DNA of 44,059 nt from Alphaproteobacteria bacterium (GTDB lineage: Bacteria > Pseudomonadota > Alphaproteobacteria > Rhizobiales > Rhizobiaceae): positions 1-44,059 of the forward strand of contig JAJRQF010000126.1 in NCBI GenBank assembly GCA_024280375.1, given 5' to 3'. The notes below the pieces were generated by a model that worked only from the letters and a program-made list of their open reading frames with translations, was not told the origin of the DNA and searched no databases. The position numbers were made by a program, and so were the translations under genes. This document shows positions 1-7,693 of this stretch, one piece after another; position 1 is the first letter of the stretch, and every line of letters starts with the position of its first letter.

Positions 1-43
1 ACAATGCCGACGTGGCGGCATTGTTTGTAAGTATAGAAGACAT
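1..43 (-). CDS. flagellin, first 14 codons only (runs off the left edge)
   Basis: An ATG at 43 on the minus strand opens a frame reading MSSILTNNAATSAL, identical to the start of the complete flagellin gene at 10946. A GGAG ribosome binding site lies a few bases upstream, in sequence shared with the other copy. The gene continues to the left of the window, so whether the rest matches the second copy cannot be seen. It follows flgI, flgJ and the broken flgN on the same strand. This is a filament subunit gene or a paralogue that shares its 5' end. Confidence 0.85.
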   Translation of the reverse strand, partial: MSSILTNNAATSAL

Positions 44-254
44 AACTTCTCCAGTTTTCTGCTTTGTTAAATCGTCTTTCTGACGAAGTGTGGGGATACC
101 ACATGAACAATCGCTAACATAGAATTAAACTTAAACAAGAAAATATTCCTGTCGTTTCAATAGATTTACATCGACTGATCAATGTGTTGCGAAAACAACA
201 CAGAACTCGATTGCTTCTCGCCATCAAACCCATAGGATCCTTCAAGGCTGTGGC
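1..254 (-). repeat. left arm of a 254-bp inverted repeat (flgN tail, flagellin leader and start)
   Basis: This stretch is the reverse complement of 10735-10988 with only two mismatches (208 against 10781, and 127 against 10862) and no gaps. It holds the last 28 codons of flgN, the flagellin leader and the first 14 flagellin codons. The match stops sharply at 254, inside flgN, and it may extend left beyond the window. The segment between the arms is about 10.5 kb. Seen directly in the sequence. Confidence 0.97.
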
Positions 255-587
255 GCTTGCGAATTCGGGCAATTACGGTTTTTATTTCTTGCGTGGCTTC
301 AACCATATTCGCGAGCAACCGGGCGTCCTTATGAATTAACCCGCTTAGATCTTTAAGGTTTTTCCGCAATTCTTCGGCCGCCTTCGTTTCTAGTTAATTT
401 GCGTTTCGATTTCCGTCGATGCCGTTTCCAATTTGGCGAATAGGTTTGCCTTTTTGTCAAACAGCTCGACGACACGATCCAAGTCACCATTGTTAATGGC
501 AGCAATTTCTTCGCTCAATAAGTTGAGGAGGTCTTTGACGCCTGATTTATCTTCTATTGCATTCTGAGTTTCCGGTACCCGTTTCAT
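166..587 (-). pseudogene. flgN: flgN-like export chaperone gene, frameshifted
   Basis: Two open frames together look like one FlgN-type chaperone of about 140 residues, which normally escorts the hook-filament junction proteins FlgK and FlgL to the export gate. The first 65 codons (from ATG 587) read through an LLxxLxxEIAAINNGDLDRVVEL-like helix and stop at TAG 390-392. The next frame continues without a break as LETKAAEELRKNLKDLSGL and ends at TAA 166-168. The joint lies near 393-397 and fits the loss of one base. A perfect AGGAGG ribosome binding site precedes ATG 587 inside the end of flgJ. No start with a good site serves the second half. It is either a true mutation or a sequencing error; the family assignment is by helix pattern, length and context. 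Confidence 0.7.
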
Positions 588-899
588 TTATTTACCTCCT
601 TGATTTTGAGCGCTTTTATATCTGTTGATCGCCATTTCAATACTTTGAGATATTCCCGTGCTTCCTTGCTGGGCGATCTGGTCTGCAACGGCGCCTGCAA
701 GGAAGCTCCGCCATTTTTCTTCGGCGTCACCGCCGCCAAATTCACCTATATCGACGGTTTTGATCATCTCTTCCACGACTTGCGACAAAAACATTGCCTC
801 AAATTTTCGTGCTGATTCTTTTGCTTCGTCTGGTTCTTTTGGTTTTGTATGTATGGCGCTATTCATCGCGCCGGATACTTGATCTCCTAAAATTTCCAT
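588..899 (-). CDS. flgJ: FlgJ/CheL-type rod-binding protein
   Basis: The 103-residue product carries the rod-binding domain of FlgJ: the stretch ARKFEAMFLSQVVEEMIKT at about residues 30-48 is the family signature, followed by GGDAEEKWRSFLAGAVADQIA. The muramidase domain of enterobacterial FlgJ is absent, as is usual in alphaproteobacteria, where the wall-cutting enzyme is separate (see the transglycosylase at 24484). The protein caps or scaffolds the growing rod in the periplasm. It sits between flgI and flgN on the same strand; its TAA stop is directly followed by the flgN ATG, and its last codons contain the flgN ribosome binding site, so the two are probably translationally coupled. Confidence 0.85.
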   Translation of the reverse strand: MEILGDQVSGAMNSAIHTKPKEPDEAKESARKFEAMFLSQVVEEMIKTVDIGEFGGGDAEEKWRSFLAGAVADQIAQQGSTGISQSIEMAINRYKSAQNQGGK

Positions 900-912
900 G
901 CGAATTATCCCC

Positions 913-2034
913 CTAGATAATTTCCAAGTCTGCGTGCAGCGCGCCCACTGCCTTGATCGCTTGCAGGATCGAAATGGTTTCCGGCGCCCCTATTCCAATC
1001 GCATTTAGCCCATCAACGAGACGCTGAAGGCTGACATCACCTTCAAGAACGGTAAATTTGGTTTGTTGGGTTTCTACCGAGACGGTGCTCTGAGGCACGA
1101 CAACTGTTGTTCCACCGATAGATAGTGGGGCTGGTTGGCTCACCTCCAGCCTGTTTTCAACAAGTATTGTAAGCCCACCTTGACTGATAGCAACTTTATC
1201 AATGCGGACATCTGCCCCGATAACAATTGTACCTGAACGGGCATCGATAACTACTTTTGCAACACTATCTGGTGTCACAAGAATATTTTCGACGGTTGCA
1301 ATGAGATCCACTATGGGAATCTTGTCCGGTGGGTACATTTCGACGGTTGATAAGTCCATTGCTTCGGCCACATCCGATCCAAACGACTCGTTGATTGCAT
1401 CGGTAATCCGCATTGCCGTGGTAAAATCCGGGGTCCGTAATGATAAAATTACAGATTCTAGATCGTTCAGTTTGAACGGTATTTCATTTTCAACTGTGGC
1501 ACCATTTTCGATTCGTGCGACCGTGGGCACGCCTTGAACAATACTTGCATTGATCCCTTGGGCATTAAATCCAGCGACGGCAATTGGGCCTTGGGCGACA
1601 GCATAAATTTCCCCGTTTGCACCGGAAAGGGGTGTCACAATCAGCGTTCCACCTCGTAAAGAAGTGGCATCTCCTAAAGAAGACAGCACAACATCAATGG
1701 TTGAACCCGTCTTGGCAAATGCGGGAAGCATGGCTGTAACCATAACTGCGGCTGTATTTTTGGTTTTCAGTCCATCATTTGACAGGTTCCCGACACCGAG
1801 GCGTTCGAGCATACCTTCGATAGATTTTTTGGTGAAAGGGCTGTTTCGGATGCGGTCCCCAGTACCATTTAACCCCACCACGAGCCCGTAGCCGACAAGT
1901 TGGTTTTTTCGCACACCTTCGAATACAACAATGTCCTTTATACGAACTTGTGCCAAGGCTTGCGAAGCTAATGTGCAGATTATCAGCAGTCCTAGAAGCG
2001 GTGTGCCCCGGAGGAGGCAGGTTACTATACGCAT
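913..2034 (-). CDS. flgI: flagellar P-ring protein FlgI
   Basis: The 373-residue product begins with a Sec signal peptide (basic MRIVTCLLRG, hydrophobic core, cut near SQALA) and continues with the FlgI hallmark RIKDIVVFEGVRKNQLVGYGLVVGLNGTGD, spread over residues 31-60. The length is usual for the family. FlgI subunits build the P ring around the rod in the peptidoglycan layer, and the flgA product encoded at 41886 is its assembly chaperone. The start is ATG 2034; no strong ribosome binding site is visible. It is the first gene of the minus-strand group flgI-flgJ-flgN-flagellin and diverges from the regulator at 2232 across a 197-bp AT-rich gap that must hold both promoters. Confidence 0.97.
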   Translation of the reverse strand: MRIVTCLLRGTPLLGLLIICTLASQALAQVRIKDIVVFEGVRKNQLVGYGLVVGLNGTGDRIRNSPFTKKSIEGMLERLGVGNLSNDGLKTKNTAAVMVTAMLPAFAKTGSTIDVVLSSLGDATSLRGGTLIVTPLSGANGEIYAVAQGPIAVAGFNAQGINASIVQGVPTVARIENGATVENEIPFKLNDLESVILSLRTPDFTTAMRITDAINESFGSDVAEAMDLSTVEMYPPDKIPIVDLIATVENILVTPDSVAKVVIDARSGTIVIGADVRIDKVAISQGGLTILVENRLEVSQPAPLSIGGTTVVVPQSTVSVETQQTKFTVLEGDVSLQRLVDGLNAIGIGAPETISILQAIKAVGALHADLEII

Positions 2035-2231
2035 AGGTTTAGCACTTTCATTTCAGCACACCCGAATTCAGATGAATATTTCATTTACTTATCATCCATT
2101 TTTACATGATTAGCAAGAATAGAATGGCATTAGATATTTTTATTAATGCTTATGCTTGACTGATAATGATTAAAGTGCAAAGACTATACAGATAATGCAT
2201 AACTATGTATGCAAACTAAACGAGAGATAAA

Positions 2232-2987
2232 ATGACCAGCGTATTCCTTTATGAACCAAGAGATGACCGCCGTTCAGCCATAATTGTTGAACTGTTATCA
2301 GCCCAAATGGAGCCGATGCAGATTAATGATAGTTTTTTTCAACGTGATTTGGGTCAAATCAACAAAGATAGAACCAAACTGCGGCCGTTTCTAATGGCAA
2401 GCTCTGCACGTGCGCTGGACCACATTCGCAATCTACGTGCCGCCGGGTGCCTCAATCCGGTTTTGGTAATGCGCGAGTCTCGGAATTCGCAAAAAACTGC
2501 TGAGGCTTTAGATGTTGGCGCGGATGATGATATTATCTTGCCGATGAATGGTATTGAAGTGAGATCGCGGATTAGCTCGATTGTGCGCAGGACTTGTGGT
2601 CATATGTCCGATAGTGTCACTATTGATGAAATCACAGCATTCCTAGATGGGAGAGACCCGGAAATTTCGGGCAATAGGGTCAAGCTGACGCCGCGAGAAT
2701 ACGCAATATTTCAATACCTATTTGTTAACTCGCCTAAAGTTGTTTCACGGATTGCCATATATGATACTGTGTACAGCTTGGCTGATACCCAACCATTTGA
2801 CAAAGTAATCGACGTGTACATATGTAAAATCCGCAAAAAGATCAGTGCGGCGTCAGAGTCAGGTTATCACTATATCGAAACGGTATTCGGGCGGGGTTAC
2901 AAGTTTTCCCCGCTGCTTGATTTTGCTGCGAATACCGATGTTTTATCGGCGAGTACCAGTACCACCGCGAGGCTCAGGGCCCATTGA
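2232..2987 (+). CDS. OmpR/CtrA-type regulator with degenerate receiver domain
   Basis: The C-terminal part (about residues 145-230) is a winged-helix DNA-binding domain: VKLTPREYAIFQYL, the recognition region FDKVIDVYICKIRKKI and the wing ETVFGRGYKF resemble CtrA closely. The N-terminal 120 residues fold-match a receiver (GADDDIILPMNGIEVRSRISSIVRR corresponds to the end of one), but the phospho-acceptor Asp of the LLD motif is missing, the acidic pair is displaced to EPRDD, and the KP motif is replaced by LPM. It therefore probably works without phosphorylation. A GAGA ribosome site precedes ATG 2232. Its position inside the cluster, diverging from flgI, suggests it controls flagellar genes; that is inference. 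Confidence 0.85.
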   Translation: MTSVFLYEPRDDRRSAIIVELLSAQMEPMQINDSFFQRDLGQINKDRTKLRPFLMASSARALDHIRNLRAAGCLNPVLVMRESRNSQKTAEALDVGADDDIILPMNGIEVRSRISSIVRRTCGHMSDSVTIDEITAFLDGRDPEISGNRVKLTPREYAIFQYLFVNSPKVVSRIAIYDTVYSLADTQPFDKVIDVYICKIRKKISAASESGYHYIETVFGRGYKFSPLLDFAANTDVLSASTSTTARLRAH

Positions 2988-3034
2988 TTTTATCCTGAAA
3001 GTCTAAATCACTGCTACCAAACAGGAACAGTGAT

Positions 3035-3355
3035 ATGAGTGATCTTTTCTGGCTAACGGATGCACAATTGGCCCGCCATGCGCCCTTTTTCCCGAACCGC
3101 ACGGCAAGCCTCGTGTTGATGATAACCGCGTGCTGAGCGGTATAAGATACATCACCTGCAAACGGTTGCGCTGTCAGCAAACTATGGCCTGGCAAAGACA
3201 CTTTACAACTGTTGGGTTCGCAGGAGCCGCAAAGGTATCTTTGCCCGTATTTTGATCGAGCTGGTCCGCGAAGGCGAAAAACCGATGTGCTTATGATCGA
3301 TGCAGCCCGGAACACCCGCCCAGCAGGTGTTGCAAGCCTCTTTACGATGGATTAA
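3035..3355 (+). pseudogene. decayed IS5-family (IS427-group-like) transposase remnant
   Basis: Between the regulator and the motE-like gene the plus strand spells broken pieces of a known transposase. From ATG 3035 it reads MSDLFWLTDAQLARHAPFFPN and then stops after a frameshift. From 3183 another frame reads YGLAKTLYNCWVRRSRKGIF and on through ARILIELVREGEK to TGA near 3297, and a third frame gives VLMIDAARNTRPAGVASLF, ending at TAA 3353-3355. The pieces are in the right order for the start of an IS5-type transposase, with internal deletions and at least two frameshifts. No terminal inverted repeats were recognised. The 113-codon open frame on the opposite strand (2974-3315) is its shadow. 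Confidence 0.8.
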
Positions 3356-3364
3356 AATTTCTCT

Positions 3365-3994
3365 TTACTGAAGGACGATCCCGTTAAGGTTTTGATCACC
3401 TGGTAGCTTTGAACGATGAAGAATAATTTTGGATATGGCTTGTGAGCGTACGACATTTAGTTTTGCAAAAATTGGCGCTGCATCACGCTCCTTCATTTGC
3501 CCCAACACCAAAACGGCCACTTCAATATCCAAGGTATTCATAATGCTGGCGGCTTCCTTGGGCTTCATACCACGATAAATCTCTACTAGCCGTTTCAGGT
3601 CTTCGCTTTTGGCTTTCTCGGCACGCATAAAAAGATCTTCAAGATCGCTCTTCAAACTACTTAACCGTGCTGTATTTAGCTTCAACTTTTCTTCCGCTAG
3701 GTTCAAGCTGGCACGACGTTCCTCTAAGGCAGAAACTTGATCTTTCCAAAGATCGCGCTCTGTGCTGATTGCAAGGAATATTGTTTCCGGCGTTTCACAT
3801 TGCTGCGGCTTCATCATCGGCTTTTTGTCCGGATCAACTTTGGCAGCGAAGACTGGGCCGATGAAACTAAACAAGCTCGGCTCAGGTTTTGCTGACTTTA
3901 TCTGGGTTCCATCAAAGAACGGTATCACCAGTTTGGCGCCACCGGCCACAGCCAATAGAAGCACTAATGTGCGCAGAGAGATGTGAGGCCTCAC
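3365..3994 (-). CDS. MotE-like periplasmic protein (MgtE-N fold)
   Basis: The 209-residue product has an N-terminal hydrophobic segment (residues 8-26) that anchors or exports it, a central coiled coil (about 85-130, EERRASLNLAEEKLKLN onward), and a C-terminal helical-repeat domain with LVEIYRGMKPKEAASIMNTL and VAVLVLGQMKERDAAPIFAKL, as in the MotE/FlbB-type proteins linked to flagellar motors. In rhizobia MotE is a periplasmic chaperone for the motor protein MotC; here a stator or motor role is inferred from context. The start is GTG 3994, overlapping the stop of the DUF6468 gene (translational coupling). It ends the fliL-fliM-DUF6468 group. Confidence 0.8.
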   Translation of the reverse strand: MRPHISLRTLVLLLAVAGGAKLVIPFFDGTQIKSAKPEPSLFSFIGPVFAAKVDPDKKPMMKPQQCETPETIFLAISTERDLWKDQVSALEERRASLNLAEEKLKLNTARLSSLKSDLEDLFMRAEKAKSEDLKRLVEIYRGMKPKEAASIMNTLDIEVAVLVLGQMKERDAAPIFAKLNVVRSQAISKIILHRSKLPGDQNLNGIVLQ

Positions 3995-4362
3995 GATTCT
4001 TGACCCCGGGCTGTTTCAAAAAAGCTACGAACGAGTTCTGACTTCCCGGGCAAAGAAACCCAACCAACCTGGCTTTTCATTAAGTTTTGTTTCTTCTTGA
4101 AGATCACATTCTTTTCGCCCTCAGAATCCTCGCCTAGATCGCCAACGGTTTTCGTTGAGGGAATCTTGTCAACGTCAACTGCTTTAAGCTTTTCAAGCGA
4201 TGTTTCTGAACGATCAACGGCATCAGAAAAGTGACCTACCATCGGCTCCAATTCATTAAGTGCAACCAGTAACTTGCGAACGCGAAGGTCCACAAGATAG
4301 ATATAGACGATTGCGCCAATCATAAGTGATAGGATTAGTCCGTTTGTTATAAGCGTTATCAT
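3991..4362 (-). CDS. DUF6468-type flagellar cluster membrane protein
   Basis: This 123-residue protein has one N-terminal membrane segment (about residues 5-24, LITNGLILSLMIGAIVYIYL), the stretch VDLRVRKLLVALNELEPMV, and a polar tail with a short lysine-rich patch. The pattern fits the DUF6468 family often found between fliM and motE-like genes in alphaproteobacteria. No activity is known to me. It lies 4 bp after fliM and overlaps the motE-like start by 4 bp, so it is in the same transcript. The protein probably sits in the inner membrane near the switch or stator; that is inference from position. Confidence 0.75.
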   Translation of the reverse strand: MITLITNGLILSLMIGAIVYIYLVDLRVRKLLVALNELEPMVGHFSDAVDRSETSLEKLKAVDVDKIPSTKTVGDLGEDSEGEKNVIFKKKQNLMKSQVGWVSLPGKSELVRSFFETARGQES

Positions 4363-4366
4363 TTTG

Positions 4367-5296
4367 TTAGCCTTCCATATCTGCTAAAGTTCTAGAAATT
4401 TTTAGGGCTACCGAACCATTTTTTCGACACCCCATTGCTGCGCTGAACATTTGTTTGCCGTTGCACGTCACCAAAATATCGTGATCGGAATCCACTCCGA
4501 TATCCAACACTTGGTTTTGTTCCCATGACAAAATTTCATGCAAAGGGACCTTCATGTCTTTCAGGACCGCAGTCAGTGAGACATCAGTGCTCTGCAGTGA
4601 ATTTGACATTGCTTTGCGCCAAATATCCTTGCCGCCGATTTTACCACCACGAAAGGGTTGAGAGAACGCAGGACTAACGGCTTCAAAAGCAACATAGGGG
4701 ATGATAAACGTCATCAACCCGCTTTGCTCTTCTAACGAAATCTCCATCACGACCTTCACACAAGCACCATCTAATGGGGCAAAATCCAACTCCTCTGGGT
4801 TTTCTTCCATAACATTTACAAGAAAGCTCACTGGTGTCACTTCGGAAAGCTTGGTTGCAAGCGCACACATCACCACATCATAGAACTTTGCAGCTATGCA
4901 TTTTTCAAGGCGGGTAAAGTTCCGGGTTTTTAGAGAGCTGGAAGACGGTTTTCCACCGAGCAAAGTTTGTATCAACGGGAAAATTAGGGCAGGCTCCGCA
5001 ACGACAGCCAAAGTGCTTTTCCATGGTTCAGCCGCTATCAAGCCAAAGAGACTGGGACTATCAAACTCCTCAAGCGCTCCACCGAATGAAACAGAGGCAA
5101 AGGACTTTAGTTTTACCTCAGTCTTTGTTGATGTGTATTCGTTCAGAGTATGGGTTAAAGTTGCTTGAAACTGATGAAACAACTCTTCCATCATAGGCAG
5201 TTGGCCATAATTGGTTTTTGACATCTCAATGATTTGCTCTTCGACGCTCAAGGCGGGCAAGCCATCATTGGGTTGGGATTGAACATGTTCATTCAT
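4367..5296 (-). CDS. fliM: flagellar motor switch protein FliM
   Basis: The 309-residue product matches FliM over its middle domain (FASVSFGGALEEFDSPSLFG, then LIFPLIQTLLGGKP at about residues 102-115) and C-terminal SpoA-like domain (VPLHEILSWEQNQVLDIGVDSD). FliM forms the C ring with FliG and FliN. The usual N-terminal CheY-binding motif (LSQxEIDALL type) is not recognisable; the first 40 residues read LPALSVEEQIIEMSKTNYGQ instead. It follows fliL by 18 bp on the minus strand. fliN and fliG are in the divergent operon on the plus strand, so the switch genes are split between two transcripts. Confidence 0.93.
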   Translation of the reverse strand: MNEHVQSQPNDGLPALSVEEQIIEMSKTNYGQLPMMEELFHQFQATLTHTLNEYTSTKTEVKLKSFASVSFGGALEEFDSPSLFGLIAAEPWKSTLAVVAEPALIFPLIQTLLGGKPSSSSLKTRNFTRLEKCIAAKFYDVVMCALATKLSEVTPVSFLVNVMEENPEELDFAPLDGACVKVVMEISLEEQSGLMTFIIPYVAFEAVSPAFSQPFRGGKIGGKDIWRKAMSNSLQSTDVSLTAVLKDMKVPLHEILSWEQNQVLDIGVDSDHDILVTCNGKQMFSAAMGCRKNGSVALKISRTLADMEG

Positions 5297-5314
5297 TTTA
5301 AGTGCGACCTGATT

Positions 5315-5908
5315 TCATTGTACAATTATATCCGCAATAAGCAGCTCTCTGGGTGCATCGCTTTCTGCAACGGCGCGGGCGCGTCTAAGAAGTTCTGACT
5401 TAAGCCTGACAATACCAATGGAGCCGCTCAGGTCTCGTTCAGTCAGCTGTCGCAAATAGTTTTGAAAGGCATCCCTCATATAAACCACACGCTCCTCAAT
5501 TTTCTCTGAGCCTTCGATATTTTGATCAAACACCAAGGCAACATTCAATTTTAAAAAACGGGTACTTTTGCGCCCTGTTTCAGTAATTGAAACGATATTA
5601 ACGATGATTTCTTTGAAGGGCATTACCACCAACTCTGCTTCTGCCGCACTGCTCTCCATGTCCGCTTCGGCTGTACTCTCCTTAGTACCGGAATCATGCT
5701 GCGAATCTTCATCCATGCTTGGCTCTTCATCCATTTCCATTTCTTCGCCACCGGTGACCAGATTCATCAGTTTGTCAGGCCCCATCGACATGACCAAGCC
5801 GCCCATAAGTGTGGACAGACTCAGAAAGACGGCCAAAATGATAAATAGCCATTTTCGAGATGGTTTCTTTTCAGAATCATCAGCTACTTCAGGGTTATTC
5901 TTGGGCAT
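5315..5908 (-). CDS. fliL: flagellar basal body-associated protein FliL
   Basis: The 197-residue protein has a basic start (KKPSRK), one membrane segment (about residues 24-44), an acidic low-complexity linker (EEMEMDEEPSMDEDSQHD), and a C-terminal FliL domain (VVMPFKEIIVNIV, then TRFLKLNVALVFDQN and RDAFQNYLRQLTERDLSG). FliL surrounds the stator in the periplasm and supports torque. It heads the minus-strand group fliL-fliM-DUF6468-motE. A second, more divergent FliL-like protein is encoded at 43405. It diverges from fliF. Confidence 0.93.
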   Translation of the reverse strand: MPKNNPEVADDSEKKPSRKWLFIILAVFLSLSTLMGGLVMSMGPDKLMNLVTGGEEMEMDEEPSMDEDSQHDSGTKESTAEADMESSAAEAELVVMPFKEIIVNIVSITETGRKSTRFLKLNVALVFDQNIEGSEKIEERVVYMRDAFQNYLRQLTERDLSGSIGIVRLKSELLRRARAVAESDAPRELLIADIIVQ

Positions 5909-6043
5909 TGGTTTCTCACGTGATGATATTCTTTCTATATAATGTACAAAATGAATTATATTAGCAAGTATAAATTTTTTAACCTTGCTTTTAAAGAATT
6001 AACTAGGGTATCAATATTTAAACAATGTTTGAAGGGCGTATCC
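5909..6043. promoter_or_regulatory. divergent fliL/fliF control region with clustered TTAA half-sites
   Basis: If fliF starts at TTG 6044, a 135-bp AT-rich gap separates it from fliL. It contains TTAA at 5979-5982, 5991-5994 and 5997-6002 (GAATTAAC region), the first two spaced by 8 rather than the 7 bases of a full CtrA box. This could be a weak CtrA-controlled divergent promoter. No clear -35/-10 pair could be fixed. Confidence 0.3.
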
Positions 6044-7690
6044 TTGAGATCTCTAATTGACAATCTATCCTCACTGGGCACAACGCGCCTCGTGGCCTTA
6101 GCCAGTATTGGGTTGGGTCTCGTTTTTGCGTTGCTGTTTGGTGTAGGTACAATAATGTCGCCCAGCTTTGTGCCTTTGTACAATAACCTGTCGGTTTCGG
6201 CAGCCAGCCAAGTTGTGAACACCCTTGAACAAGCTGGGTTCAAAGTGAAGCTTTCTGGAGGAGGGTCGACGGTTAGTGTCGATCGGGATCAAGTGCCGCG
6301 CGCGCGCATGGCCTTGGCCGAAGGTGGATTGCCAAATGAAGGCGTGCCCGGTTGGGAGCTGTTCGATCAATCGAGCGGAGTTGGTATGAACAGCTTCATG
6401 CAGAAAATAAACCGCTTACGTGCGCTAGAGGGCGAGCTGGCCCGTTCTATTCAGTCATTAAGTTCGGTGAAGGCTGCCAGGGTGCATTTGGTCCTTCCTG
6501 AACGCGAGGCGTTTTCTCGGGTTAAGCCTGAGCCAAGTGCATCGGTTATTGTTCGTAGTCGCTCTAACAGCCAAGTATCCCAACGCCAGGCGCTGTCAAT
6601 TCGCGCATTGGTAGCCGCAGCGGTTCCAGAAATGGTGCCAACCCAAGTGACTGTAATATCGTCGACTGGAGAGGCCATCTTAACAGACGGCAAAGAAGGT
6701 TCTGCCGGGGCAACAATGGATGCCGTTGGCAACGAAATAGAAAGCCGAATCGTCAGCAATATATCCAATATACTCATGGCACGCGTTGGGGCCGGCAACG
6801 TGCGTGTTCAAGCAGCTGTAACATTGAACCGTGAAAGCAAAATTGTGAAAACAAAAAGCTTTGATGCTGATCAGCGAGTCGTCAGATCAACGGAGTCCAG
6901 TGAAGAAACCAGCAGCGACGGCAAGCCCGGGGACTCTGCTGTGGACATAGCGAACAACTTGCCAGGCGATCTGGGGGGGAATGTCGGATCTGGGGGCACT
7001 TCAAGCGAGGCAACATCAGCCCGTGAGATTGTTAACTATGAAATTGGCAATTCTGATACTGAAACTGTTCGTGAAGCAGGTGAAATTGAACGCATATCTG
7101 TGGCCGTTTTGGTAAATGGTCTGTACACAATGGATGCCGAAGGTGTGTCTACATATCAGGATCGAAGCCCGGAAGAACTGGATCGCTTACGCCAATTGAT
7201 CGAGTCTGCGTCCGGATACAACGAGGCGCGTGGTGACAACATCAGTGTCCAGAGTATGCAATTTATGGACTATAGTGACGGCCTGAACGAACCTGTAGGT
7301 GTATCATTCTCCCAAATGATGTCCGAAAATCTAACATCAATACTGCGTGGCGTATTTGCCATTGGATTGGTTGCGGCAGTCTTGATGTTAGGGGTTCGCC
7401 CAACCCTGAAACTCATGCTGGAAGCCCCGAAACCTATTGCTGAAACGCCTGAGTTGGCAGTCGGTAGCCCCACTGATAATATCGGGGTTATGCCTTTAAG
7501 TGCTGGCGGTACTGTGGGGTTGGCCCAAGGGGCTGTGCCGATCGAACGTCTTGATAACAACCTGCCGCCCCTAATTATCAGTAGCAGTAGCGAGGAACGG
7601 CAGCGAATTAATGCTTTTACCAACATTGTTGAACAAGAGCCGGAAGAATCCATGAAGATTATCAATCACTGGCTGACGGAGAGGGCGTAG
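6044..7690 (+). CDS. fliF: flagellar MS-ring protein FliF
   Basis: FliF builds the MS ring in the inner membrane. The product has a first membrane segment (LVALASIGLGLVFALLFGVG), the ring-building motif region (PLYNNLSVSAASQVVNTLEQ; VPRARMALAEGGLP; VKAARVHLVLPER), a second membrane segment near the end (ILRGVFAIGLVAAVLMLGV) and a C-terminal FliG-binding tail (EESMKIINHWLTERA). The open frame extends upstream to ATG 5942, but those 34 codons are AT-rich and lysine/tyrosine-rich, unlike FliF; TTG 6044 has GAAGGG seven bases upstream and gives 548 residues starting near LIDNLSSLGTTRLVALAS, as in the family. ATG 5942 or 5951 remain possible. First gene of fliF-fliH-fliN-fliP-fliG. Confidence 0.93.
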   Translation: MRSLIDNLSSLGTTRLVALASIGLGLVFALLFGVGTIMSPSFVPLYNNLSVSAASQVVNTLEQAGFKVKLSGGGSTVSVDRDQVPRARMALAEGGLPNEGVPGWELFDQSSGVGMNSFMQKINRLRALEGELARSIQSLSSVKAARVHLVLPEREAFSRVKPEPSASVIVRSRSNSQVSQRQALSIRALVAAAVPEMVPTQVTVISSTGEAILTDGKEGSAGATMDAVGNEIESRIVSNISNILMARVGAGNVRVQAAVTLNRESKIVKTKSFDADQRVVRSTESSEETSSDGKPGDSAVDIANNLPGDLGGNVGSGGTSSEATSAREIVNYEIGNSDTETVREAGEIERISVAVLVNGLYTMDAEGVSTYQDRSPEELDRLRQLIESASGYNEARGDNISVQSMQFMDYSDGLNEPVGVSFSQMMSENLTSILRGVFAIGLVAAVLMLGVRPTLKLMLEAPKPIAETPELAVGSPTDNIGVMPLSAGGTVGLAQGAVPIERLDNNLPPLIISSSSEERQRINAFTNIVEQEPEESMKIINHWLTERA

Positions 7691-7693
7691 ATC

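Noticed and set aside
2974-3315. 113-codon open frame on the minus strand
   Set aside because: It is antisense to the transposase remnant, shows no family features, and overlaps the end of the regulator gene.
5942-6043. N-terminal extension of FliF from ATG 5942
   Set aside because: The 34 codons are AT-rich, unlike FliF N-termini, and lie only 33 bp from the divergent fliL start; TTG 6044 has a better ribosome site.
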